Below, in pieces: positions 1-6,657 of a DNA stretch of 7,869 nt (the stretch's first letter is position 1; every line of letters begins with the position of its first letter). The notes under the pieces are model-generated. The model saw nothing but the letters and a program-made list of their open reading frames with translations, was not told the origin of the DNA and made no database searches. This DNA is from JBFMHD01 sp040752395 [NCBI: Candidatus Hydrogenedentota bacterium] (lineage in GTDB: Bacteria > JBFMHD01), in assembly GCA_040752395.1 (NCBI GenBank), contig JBFMHD010000131.1:1-7869 (forward strand), given 5' to 3'. The translations under genes were made by a program, and so were the position numbers.

Positions 1-1
1 A

Positions 2-1441
2 AGGGACTTATTTTTTATCGGGTTAATGATACCGAATACACTTTCGAGGCTTCTTGGCGAGGGCGCTTTTTCAAGCGGATTTTTACCTATATTTTCGAGG
101 ATGTCAAGCGCTGGCGAAGATGATAGGCTCAATGAATTAACGAGTGTAATATTAAATGTTGTGTGTCTGGTATCGACTGGTTTATGTCTTATAGTCTGGT
201 TGAGCGTACCCTGCATTTACAAGATATTTTTCTTTTTAGAACCAAGAGATAAGAGTTTATACCCATTAGCTATTTTTATAACAAGGTGGATGGTTCCCTG
301 TATGATATTTATTGCCTTGTGTGCGATCGGTATGGCGTATTTAAATTCGAGACGCAGGTTCTTTGTTCCTGCAATGGCTTCATCAATACTAAATCTATGC
401 TTAATAATATTTCCGATATCTGCTTCTTTTATTCCTGATTCAGATGATTTAACGATCCTTCATTCGTTAGCTATCGGAGTTTTCGCAGGTGGTATTATAC
501 AATTTTTAGTATATTTAATCACTATGTTAAAGGCTGGTTTTAGATATACAGGAATTATTATAAAAAAATTACAGGAACTTATTGAAGGGTTTAAGAGAAT
601 GATACCTTCGATGATAGGTATGAGCATTCTGGAGATAAACATAGTTATAGATAAAATATTAGCGTGGTTATTACCTGTAGGTGGAATCTCAGCCTTATAT
701 TATTCGGGTCATCTTTTTAATTTACCGCTTGCATTAATAGGTTATTCAGTTTCAGTAGCTTCATTTCCAGAGATGAGTACAAGGAAAGGGGGAGAGTTAT
801 CAAAGAAGGTGATAGAATCAAAAGAGATTATAATTTTTGGTACCATACCAGCTATAGCTGGTTTAATATCCGCAGGTGGTTGGATTATCAGGGGTTTATT
901 TTTTGGTGGTAGATTTGGGCAATGGGATTTACAGGCAACGTATCTTTGTTTATTATTTTTTTCAATGGGGATATATTTTCATTCTCTTTATAAATTACTC
1001 ATAATAACATTTTTTTCAATAGATGATACTGTTACGCCGTTTAAGATTAGTATAGCCGGGATAATAATCAATTTAATATTAAACCTGGTGCTTATGCAGG
1101 TATTATCTTTTACAGGGCTTGCTCTTTCCACTACTATAACCGGCGGTATAAATGTTTTTACTGCTGAGTTAATATTAAAAAAGCGGGGAATAATTATCTC
1201 AAATAGAGAGACGAGAAAATTTTTATTAAAGAATATATTAATCTCATTATTAATGGGGTTAGTTGTTTTTGGGTTTGGTTATTTTCTTGACTTATTAATA
1301 ATAGGCTTGACTATTTTAAAATTGTTTGTTATTATTCCTTTTGGTATTCTGGTTCATTATATTTTATTAAGGCTAATGGGTTTAGAGCAGGGGTTAGAAT
1401 TTTATAAAAGAATTTTATCAAAATCCGGGTTAAATTTATAG
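2..1441 (+). CDS. murJ: Lipid II flippase MurJ (MviN family), 5'-truncated by window edge
   Basis: MurJ flips the peptidoglycan precursor lipid II across the inner membrane. The frame is open back to base 2, before the first ATG at 26, and the residues there (RDLFFIGLMIPN) already belong to the family's conserved N-terminal segment. The true start is therefore outside the window and roughly 30-45 residues are missing. Numbered from the Met at 26, the visible 471 residues carry the signature IPNTLSRLLGEGAFS (2-16), YLNSRRRFFVPA (105-116), YYSGHLFNLPLALIGYS (225-241), DDTVTPFKIS (333-342) and TGLALSTT (363-370), spread over about a dozen hydrophobic helices. This is the usual MurJ pattern and close to full length. 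Oddity: the family's usual YADRL reads YSGHL here, so the Asp-Arg pair is Gly228-His229. The TPR gene starts 9 nt downstream, so the two are probably co-transcribed. Family assignment is firm; activity is inferred. Confidence 0.93.
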   Translation, partial: RDLFFIGLMIPNTLSRLLGEGAFSSGFLPIFSRMSSAGEDDRLNELTSVILNVVCLVSTGLCLIVWLSVPCIYKIFFFLEPRDKSLYPLAIFITRWMVPCMIFIALCAIGMAYLNSRRRFFVPAMASSILNLCLIIFPISASFIPDSDDLTILHSLAIGVFAGGIIQFLVYLITMLKAGFRYTGIIIKKLQELIEGFKRMIPSMIGMSILEINIVIDKILAWLLPVGGISALYYSGHLFNLPLALIGYSVSVASFPEMSTRKGGELSKKVIESKEIIIFGTIPAIAGLISAGGWIIRGLFFGGRFGQWDLQATYLCLLFFSMGIYFHSLYKLLIITFFSIDDTVTPFKISIAGIIINLILNLVLMQVLSFTGLALSTTITGGINVFTAELILKKRGIIISNRETRKFLLKNILISLLMGLVVFGFGYFLDLLIIGLTILKLFVIIPFGILVHYILLRLMGLEQGLEFYKRILSKSGLNL

Positions 1442-1450
1442 GGGTAAAAG

Positions 1451-2803
1451 ATGATATTCTGGATTCTTTTTTTTGTGATATTTTTTTCAATAGCTTTACT
1501 TGTACCGGGTTTTCTCTCTACCTATCATGCTGAAAAGAATTATGAGATAGCCGATGAAGATTATAAACGGGGAAAGATTCCTGAAGCTGAGGCAAGATTA
1601 AAAGAGAACGTCACTAAAAATCCCAACCATACCAGGAGCAGGTGGCTTCTACAAAAAATTTATCAGGAGCTCGGGAGATTTGAAGATTCAATTGTGCAGA
1701 TTAAAAGTGTGATTAAATATAATGCTTTTGACAACCAGATTACTGAGTATGTTGCAAGAAAAGAATTAGCAGAGATTTCAGAGCGAATCGGAGACCCATT
1801 AGCTGCCCTTGAACAATACGAATATATCTTAAAGAAGTTCCCTGATGATATTGAGGTTTTGAGTCGAAGAGGGGAGATAGCCTTTAATCAGGATGATAAG
1901 AAAAGAGCGATGGATAGTTATAAAAGGTTGGTGGAACTTGACCCGGATAATTATCGGTATCAGGAGATGCTGGGAGACATATTTTTTGGAATGAGACAAT
2001 ATAATGAAGCACTTGAATGTTATGATAGAGCATATATTGCAAATCACGTGCTGGAAATTGCATTGAAATTGTGTGATACACTTGTGAATGTTAACAGAGT
2101 TCAGGATGCGGTAAATATATATGAAGAACTTATAACTCAGAATCAGGGGAATGTTCCCAATGTTGTAAGATATAACCTTTCTTTAAGTTATTATAAACTT
2201 GAAAATTATACTGCCTGTGTAAATCAATTATTGATTTTAATTGATAGACTCACAGTAGAAGAGGTAAATCAGGGGATTGAAAAGGATGCTTTATATATTT
2301 TATCTGATAGTTATATTAAAATGGGCAAGAATGAAGATGCTAAACGATTTTTAAAAAAATTATATCATATCGATAGAGAATATAAGGATGTTGCTAAAAA
2401 GTTAAAATCATTTGGAGATTTTGTAACCGATGAAGAAATATTACTTAAATTTTATAATCTTTATATTTATGAATACGAGAATTATTGTAGAAAAATTATT
2501 GAGAGGCTCGGCTATACTTTAAGAGTGTCTAATATTATAGATGATTCCGCAGTAAATATCGTTGCTGATAAAAAAGATGTGAAAACTCTGATTTTTATCA
2601 GAAGATGGAAGAATGAAGTAGGACAGCTCCCGTTAAAAGATTTACACATAATGATGGTTGATTATAAATGTGATGGTGGCTTATTTATATGTACCTCTAA
2701 ATTTAACAGGTCGGCCATAGAATACCAGAAACATACAAAAGATATGTCATTGATTGATGGTGAACGAGTTGCTGAACTTTTAAGAGAAGTAGAGTTTATA
2801 TAA
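1451..2803 (+). CDS. Membrane-anchored TPR protein with degenerate Mrr-like endonuclease-fold C-terminus
   Basis: A 450-residue protein. Residues 2-19 are one long hydrophobic segment, read as an uncleaved membrane anchor. Residues 27-313 hold about eight tetratricopeptide repeats; the clearest are 102-134, 134-167, 168-200 and 201-234, for example ending LVELDPDN. TPRs act as protein-docking scaffolds. Residues 335-448 resemble the Mrr_cat domain: YEYENYCRKIIERLGY at the start, then VNIVADKKDVKTLIFIRRWK, then GGLFICTSKF (409-418) and LIDGERVAELL (434-444). The catalytic Asp of Mrr appears as Asn368 and the QxK pair as Phe382/Arg384, so nuclease activity is unlikely. The layout (short anchor, TPR array, small C-terminal module) recalls LapB/YciM, but the rubredoxin CxxC pairs are absent. 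The start is supported by AGGGG at 1440-1444, 6 nt before the ATG. TPR and anchor are confident; the Mrr match was made by eye. Confidence 0.85.
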   Translation: MIFWILFFVIFFSIALLVPGFLSTYHAEKNYEIADEDYKRGKIPEAEARLKENVTKNPNHTRSRWLLQKIYQELGRFEDSIVQIKSVIKYNAFDNQITEYVARKELAEISERIGDPLAALEQYEYILKKFPDDIEVLSRRGEIAFNQDDKKRAMDSYKRLVELDPDNYRYQEMLGDIFFGMRQYNEALECYDRAYIANHVLEIALKLCDTLVNVNRVQDAVNIYEELITQNQGNVPNVVRYNLSLSYYKLENYTACVNQLLILIDRLTVEEVNQGIEKDALYILSDSYIKMGKNEDAKRFLKKLYHIDREYKDVAKKLKSFGDFVTDEEILLKFYNLYIYEYENYCRKIIERLGYTLRVSNIIDDSAVNIVADKKDVKTLIFIRRWKNEVGQLPLKDLHIMMVDYKCDGGLFICTSKFNRSAIEYQKHTKDMSLIDGERVAELLREVEFI

Positions 2804-2810
2804 CAACCAC

Positions 2811-2870
2811 TCATTCTGAGCCTTACTCTGTGCATAGCGAAGAGGAGGACGAAGAACCTCTCAAGGTTTC
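2811..2870. repeat. Intergenic TCATTCTGAG-type dispersed-repeat-like element
   Basis: The 73-nt gap between the TPR gene and the first ATPase is purine-rich on the + strand and unlike its AT-rich surroundings. It opens with TCATTCTGAG (2811-2820), continues with AGCGAAGAGG (2836-2845) and ends GACGAAGAACCTCTCAAGG (2848-2866). From memory, this resembles a short repeat family scattered between genes in many environmental bacterial genomes, of the form CATTCTGAG, then GCGAAG units, then GAAGAATCTC. AGAGG (2841-2845) can pair with CCTCT (2857-2861) in a weak 5-bp hairpin with an 11-nt loop. Only one copy is in the window, so repetitiveness is inferred. Its end, CTCAAGG, lies 10 nt before the ATPase start and is the only Shine-Dalgarno candidate there. 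Confidence 0.5.
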
Positions 2871-2876
2871 TTATTT

Positions 2877-4589
2877 ATGGTTTATCAGGTACAGAAACTT
2901 AAATTAGGCGAAATATTATTATCTCACAATGTAATAACTGAAGAACAATTAGAAAACGCTTTAAAACATCAGAAAGAAAAAAATATAAAATTAGGGGAAG
3001 CTTTAATAGAATTGGGATATACTGATGAAGATACTATTCTATCAGCATTATCTGTTCAACTTGACATCCCTTATGAAAGCCTTGATGAATATGCAATAGA
3101 CCCTGAAGTTGTACATTCTATCCCTGATAAAGTAGCAAGGCGTTATCACGTAGTGCCTGTTTCAAGAACAAATAATATCTTAACTCTTGCGATGACTGAC
3201 CCATTGAACGTTCAGGCAATTGATGATATACAACTGATGCTAAATGTTTATGTTCAGCCTATTATAAGTAAAAAATCAGAGATACAGAAATTGATAGATG
3301 AATATTATGTCAGTGAAGATACAGTTGAAAATATAATTGAGGGTTTAACTGAAAAAGACATAGAGATAATTAAGGATGAAGCTGATTTGACAAGTTCAAC
3401 CGCTGCAACTGACAGCGAAGCACCTGCTATAAAACTTGTGAACCTCATTATTCTTGAAGCTATTAAAAACCGGGCGAGTGATGTTCATCTTGAACCCTTT
3501 GAAGACCATTTTTATATAAGACAGCGGTTGGATGGCGTATTACATTTGCTTCCTGAACCACCAAGACATTTATGGCCAGGACTTATCTCACGTATAAAAG
3601 TTATGGCAGACCTTAATATCGCTGAGACACGCCTGCCACAGGATGGTAGAATAAAATTGAAGCTATCAGGCAGAGAGATTGACCTTCGAGTCTCCTGCCT
3701 GCCAACAGTCTTTGGTGAGAGTGTTGTGCTACGTGTTTTAGACCGCGGAACAGTAATGCTTAAACTTGACCAGCTCGGCTTCCAGGAAGATGATTTAAAA
3801 AAAACGCGTCAGGAGTTAGAGCAACCTAATGGTATTATCATTGTCACAGGTCCTACGGGTTGCGGTAAAACAACTACTTTATATGCAGGTATCACTGAAA
3901 TAAACAGACCCGAAGATAAACTCATTACTGTTGAAGACCCGGTAGAGTATGAGATCCCTGGTCTTGTCCAGGTACAGGTTAATGAGAGGGTGGGATTAAC
4001 GTTTGCTTCGGCTTTACGTTCCATATTAAGACAGGACCCTGACATTGTGATGATAGGTGAGGTGCGAGATGTCGAGACCGCAGAGATAGCTGTCCAGGCA
4101 TCTTTAACAGGACACCTTGTGCTTGCAACTTTACATACTAATGAAGCTGCAAGCGCTATTACAAGACTGGTTGATATGGGGATAGAACCGTTTTTATTAA
4201 CATCAACGGTAAGAGCCATTATAGGTGAGCGGCTTATCAGGGTTAATTGTGAAATGTGTAAAGAACCTTACGAACCTTCGCCAGAGCTTTTTAAAGAATT
4301 AGGTGTAAAAGAAGAAGAATACAGCGATATTACTTTCTATAAAGGCCGCGGGTGCGAAGAATGTGCTAATACCGGTTTTAAAGGCCGCATAGGTATATTT
4401 GAATTTTTACCTATGGTGGATCCAATTAGAGAACTTGTATTATCAAAAGAAGCCGCTGCTGTTATACATCAGGAAGGGATTAGACAGGGAATGAGACCTA
4501 TGTTTCTTGATGGTTGGTTAAAAGCAAAAGCAGGGATAACAACACTAGAAGAAGTTATAAGAGTAGCACCACTTAGTGTAGGACATTAG
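2877..4589 (+). CDS. gspE: GspE/PilB-family secretion or pilus assembly ATPase with intact MshEN motifs (paralogue 1)
   Basis: A 570-residue cytoplasmic hexameric motor ATPase that drives (pseudo)pilus assembly in type II secretion or type IV pilus systems. Residues 8-61 carry two MshEN-type repeats, KLGEILLSHNVITEEQL (9-25) and KLGEALIELG (38-47), each followed by a LxxAL-Q pattern. This domain binds c-di-GMP in MshE. The core shows Walker A GPTGCGKTT (325-333, with Cys329 where Ser is usual), the Asp box TVEDPVEYEI (351-360), Walker B DPDIVMIGEVRD (387-398), the His box TGHLVLATLHTN (411-422) and the zinc tetracysteine C458/C461/C493/C496. The LVDMGIEPFLL stretch looks more like GspE than PilB, so the symbol is family-level. 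ATG 2877 is the only usable start, because an in-frame TAG lies at 2835 with no start codon between. Its RBS is weak and sits in a repeat-like element. No GspF/PilC partner lies in the window. Confidence 0.95.
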   Translation: MVYQVQKLKLGEILLSHNVITEEQLENALKHQKEKNIKLGEALIELGYTDEDTILSALSVQLDIPYESLDEYAIDPEVVHSIPDKVARRYHVVPVSRTNNILTLAMTDPLNVQAIDDIQLMLNVYVQPIISKKSEIQKLIDEYYVSEDTVENIIEGLTEKDIEIIKDEADLTSSTAATDSEAPAIKLVNLIILEAIKNRASDVHLEPFEDHFYIRQRLDGVLHLLPEPPRHLWPGLISRIKVMADLNIAETRLPQDGRIKLKLSGREIDLRVSCLPTVFGESVVLRVLDRGTVMLKLDQLGFQEDDLKKTRQELEQPNGIIIVTGPTGCGKTTTLYAGITEINRPEDKLITVEDPVEYEIPGLVQVQVNERVGLTFASALRSILRQDPDIVMIGEVRDVETAEIAVQASLTGHLVLATLHTNEAASAITRLVDMGIEPFLLTSTVRAIIGERLIRVNCEMCKEPYEPSPELFKELGVKEEEYSDITFYKGRGCEECANTGFKGRIGIFEFLPMVDPIRELVLSKEAAAVIHQEGIRQGMRPMFLDGWLKAKAGITTLEEVIRVAPLSVGH

Positions 4590-4603
4590 CTACTGACTTA
4601 TTA

Positions 4604-4624
4604 CTCCTCACCTTTTTGAGGGAG
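4604..4624 (+). promoter_or_regulatory. Hairpin able to mask a Shine-Dalgarno sequence
   Basis: CTCCTCA (4604-4610) can pair with TGAGG-AG (4617-4624, one bulged G) across a 6-nt pyrimidine loop, giving a 7-bp stem. The 3' arm holds GAGGGAG (4618-4624), the strongest ribosome-binding-like site in this gap, placed 8 nt before GTG 4633. The 5' arm is itself anti-Shine-Dalgarno-like. No U-tract follows, so a terminator is less likely than an RBS-occluding hairpin for the small downstream frame. The pairing is read directly from the sequence; a regulatory role is inferred. Confidence 0.35.
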
Positions 4625-4632
4625 ATATTTAT

Positions 4633-4707
4633 GTGGAATTAAGAAGCAAGATTAAAGAAACTCCACCGAAGACCGAGGCGTTACTATGTTTTGATTATGA
4701 AAAATAA
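4633..4707 (+). CDS. Candidate 24-residue small ORF upstream of paralogue 2
   Basis: A GTG-initiated frame of 24 codons (starts MELRSKIKETPPK, ends FDYEK). It is preceded at 8-nt spacing by GAGGGAG, which is better than the site of either larger neighbour. It has no known domain and I do not recognise it. It ends at TAA 4705-4707 inside ATGAAAAATAA, overlapping the next small frame, which starts at ATG 4697. Read through a one-base shift in this A-rich stretch, the two would make a single basic protein of about 80 residues. Three readings are open: a short leader peptide coupled to the next frame, the 5' half of one gene split by an indel, or chance. A competing ATG at 4631 meets a stop after three codons. 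Confidence 0.3.
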   Translation: MELRSKIKETPPKTEALLCFDYEK

Positions 4708-4873
4708 AAAACAGGAATTGCTGAATAAAATTAACGATGGGAGGTGGATGATTGAACTTCTGCCGTTATATAAAAGGGTTGACTGGAAAAACGTGCATCG
4801 AAAACGAACAATCGAGCTTTTCGGAAAAAAGTTTTATAACGAAAAAATGGCGGATTTAATGTATATGGAGTAA
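4697..4873 (+). CDS. Small basic hypothetical protein, coupled to paralogue 2
   Basis: A frame of 58 codons from ATG 4697, or 60 from TTG 4691, encoding a Lys/Arg-rich, soluble-looking peptide with segments RWMIELLPLYKRVDWK and RKRTIELFGKKFYNEK. I recognise no family and see no signal peptide, membrane segment or cysteine. It ends at TAA 4871-4873, just 2 nt before the start of the second ATPase, and its last codons (TGGAG, 4866-4870) supply that gene's ribosome binding site, so translation of the two could be coupled. Neither possible start has a good RBS of its own; the nearest purine run (GAGG at about 4675) is too far. This favours either coupling to the overlapping 24-codon frame or a frameshifted joint gene. 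The otherwise unexplained 286-nt gap supports something being encoded here. Confidence 0.45.
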   Translation: MKNKKQELLNKINDGRWMIELLPLYKRVDWKNVHRKRTIELFGKKFYNEKMADLMYME

Positions 4874-4875
4874 TT

Positions 4876-6588
4876 ATGCTTGAGGTTTCTAATCCTGAGC
4901 TTTTCTTGGAAATTTTATTAAAAAATAATTTAATTACACAGGAAAACATTACAGAGATTAAAAGACAGCATCAGATCACAGGTGAGAATGTTAAAACTAT
5001 AATTAAGAGATTGGAGTACTGTGATGATATTCAGATGTTACAAGGAATAGCTGATTATTATGGTATGCCAGCGGTTAGATTAGCGGATGTTCAGTTTAAT
5101 AGAGAGCTTTTAAAAATAGCGCCAATAGAATTAGTTCAAATGTATAAAATAGCGCCTTTTCAACAGGAAAACAATAAAATAAAGGTCGCAATAGATGACC
5201 CGAATAATTTTAAAGGACTGGATGAATTCAGACTTGTAGTCGGAATGGATATCGAGCCATATCTTGCACTGAATAATGAATTAACCGAGTTCATTGATAA
5301 AAATTATGGTGCCTCTGGAACCAGTATTGAAGATATGCTTGAATCTATTCAGGAAGATGCCTTGCAATTAATAGAAGAGACAGGGGTCACCAAAGACGAA
5401 CTGGAACAGGCTGAATCAGCACCGATAATTAAACTTGTAAATCTTGTATTTTTACAAGCATTAAAATCAAGAGCAAGCGATATACATATTGAACCAAAGG
5501 AAAGATCGCTTGAGATTAGATATAGAGTTGATGGTATATTGCACAAACAGGTAAGTCCACCAAAACGATTACAAGGACCTATTATAAGCAGATTAAAACT
5601 GATGGCTGGTTGCGATCTTGCTGAAAGAAGGGTTCCTCAGGATGGCAGAATCAAATTAAGGATGCTTGGTAAAGACATTGATTTGCGGTTCAGTGCTTTA
5701 CCGTCTATTCACGGCGAAAGCCTTGTGATGAGGATACTTGATAAAGCAGGGCTTTTATTAAGTCTTGACCAGGTCGGTTTTTTACCGCACACTATAAAAA
5801 AGTTTGAGCAGCTTATAGCAAGACCCAATGGTATAATTCTTGTTACAGGTCCAACAGGCAGTGGTAAAACCACTACGCTTTATGCAGCATTAAATAGATT
5901 AAATACTTTTGATAGAAAGATAATAACAGCAGAAGACCCAGTTGAATATCAGATTAATGGTATTAATCAACTCCAGATACATCATGATATAGGACTTGAT
6001 TTTGCTCGAGCGTTAAGAGCTATGTTAAGGCAGGCCCCGGATGTCATACTTGTAGGTGAGATAAGAGACCTTGAGACAGCAGAGATAGCGATTAGATCAG
6101 CATTAACAGGCCATCTTGTCTTTTCAACTCTTCATACTAATGATGCACCATCTTCGATAACACGTCTTATTGATATGGGGATCAACCCATATCTTGTAGC
6201 ATCGAGTGTTGAAGCGATTATGGCTCAGCGACTTGTAAGAAAAATATGCGAAAAGTGTAAAGAACCTTATGAACCATCTAAATTAGAATTACAGGAAATG
6301 AATGTTACAAGAGAAGAGGTAAAAGATGTTACATTTTATCATGGACGGGGATGTGAAGAATGCAATATGTCAGGGTACAGGGGTAGAACAGCTATATTTG
6401 AACTCCTTGTTATAGACGAAGATATTCGCGAGATGATATTAACCAATACACCATCTAATGAAATTGCCAGATATGCAAGAGAGAAAAAGGGGATGGAGAC
6501 ATTACGGGATTATGGTTTCTTAAAGGTAAAACGAGGTGAAACTACAATTATCGAGGTAAAAAGGATTACCGCAACTGATGAAGCATAA
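4876..6588 (+). CDS. gspE: GspE/PilB-family secretion or pilus assembly ATPase with degenerate MshEN motifs (paralogue 2)
   Basis: A second 570-residue motor ATPase of the same family. Every core motif has the same residue number as in paralogue 1: Walker A GPTGSGKTT (325-333), Asp box TAEDPVEYQI (351-360), Walker B region APDVILVGEIRD (387-398), His box TGHLVFSTLHTN (411-422) and cysteines C458/C461/C493/C496. By-eye counting over residues 181-530 gives about 55% identity without a gap; one residue of register is gained near 530. The N-terminal domain is present (EILLKNNLITQEN, 12-24), but both KLG motifs are gone (ELFL at 8-11 and NVK at 38-40), so c-di-GMP binding is probably lost. Asp387 of paralogue 1 is Ala here. 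The predicted catalytic residues look intact, so it is probably active. TGGAG 5 nt upstream of ATG 4876 sets the start. The preceding small ORF ends 2 nt before it. The symbol is family-level. Confidence 0.94.
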   Translation: MLEVSNPELFLEILLKNNLITQENITEIKRQHQITGENVKTIIKRLEYCDDIQMLQGIADYYGMPAVRLADVQFNRELLKIAPIELVQMYKIAPFQQENNKIKVAIDDPNNFKGLDEFRLVVGMDIEPYLALNNELTEFIDKNYGASGTSIEDMLESIQEDALQLIEETGVTKDELEQAESAPIIKLVNLVFLQALKSRASDIHIEPKERSLEIRYRVDGILHKQVSPPKRLQGPIISRLKLMAGCDLAERRVPQDGRIKLRMLGKDIDLRFSALPSIHGESLVMRILDKAGLLLSLDQVGFLPHTIKKFEQLIARPNGIILVTGPTGSGKTTTLYAALNRLNTFDRKIITAEDPVEYQINGINQLQIHHDIGLDFARALRAMLRQAPDVILVGEIRDLETAEIAIRSALTGHLVFSTLHTNDAPSSITRLIDMGINPYLVASSVEAIMAQRLVRKICEKCKEPYEPSKLELQEMNVTREEVKDVTFYHGRGCEECNMSGYRGRTAIFELLVIDEDIREMILTNTPSNEIARYAREKKGMETLRDYGFLKVKRGETTIIEVKRITATDEA

Positions 6589-6610
6589 GTTAAAACAGCT
6601 TAAAAATATC

Positions 6611-6639
6611 TCGACAAATAAAGAACACTAAAGTATAAA
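6611..6639 (+). promoter_or_regulatory. Sigma-70-like promoter candidate for the Ig-domain gene
   Basis: TCGACA (6611-6616) and TATAAA (6634-6639) are each one base off the -35 and -10 consensus and are separated by exactly 17 nt. They lie in the 69-nt gap between paralogue 2 and the exported-protein gene, so that gene could be transcribed on its own. Caution: transcription would start near 6646, leaving only about 12 nt of leader with the ribosome binding site at its very 5' end, and AT-rich gaps throw up such matches by chance. Confidence 0.35.
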
Positions 6640-6644
6640 AAGAT

Positions 6645-6652
6645 AGAAGGAG
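6645..6652 (+). promoter_or_regulatory. Strong Shine-Dalgarno AGAAGGAG
   Basis: AGAAGGAG lies 5 nt before ATG 6658. It is the best ribosome binding site in the window and fixes the start of the downstream exported protein. It suggests that protein is made at a higher level than its neighbours. Confidence 0.75.
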
Positions 6653-6657
6653 TCACT

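Noticed and set aside
1451-2803. TPR protein as true LapB/YciM
   Set aside because: The C-terminal rubredoxin-type CxxC pairs that define LapB are absent and an Mrr-like segment is there instead.
2841-2861. Terminator between the TPR gene and paralogue 1
   Set aside because: Only a 5-bp stem with an 11-nt loop and no T-run; treated as part of the repeat-like element.
3809-4219. 136-codon open frame on the minus strand
   Set aside because: It lies wholly antisense to the Walker A/B core of paralogue 1, and its translation is low-complexity Ser/Thr/Val with no domain; it is a shadow of a conserved gene.
4604-4630. Rho-independent terminator after paralogue 1
   Set aside because: The stem has a bulge and is followed by ATATTTATG rather than a run of T; an SD-masking hairpin explains it better.
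4706-4712. AAAAAAC classic -1 slippery heptamer as a programmed frameshift site
   Set aside because: It begins inside the stop codon (TAA 4705-4707) of the upstream small frame, so ribosomes reading that frame would end before using it, and the needed shift is +1, not -1.
4876-6588. Paralogue 2 as a PilT/PilU retraction ATPase because of the RQAPDVIL stretch
   Set aside because: It has the long N-terminal domain, the tetracysteine zinc site and the LIDMG segment of the GspE/PilB class, which PilT lacks.
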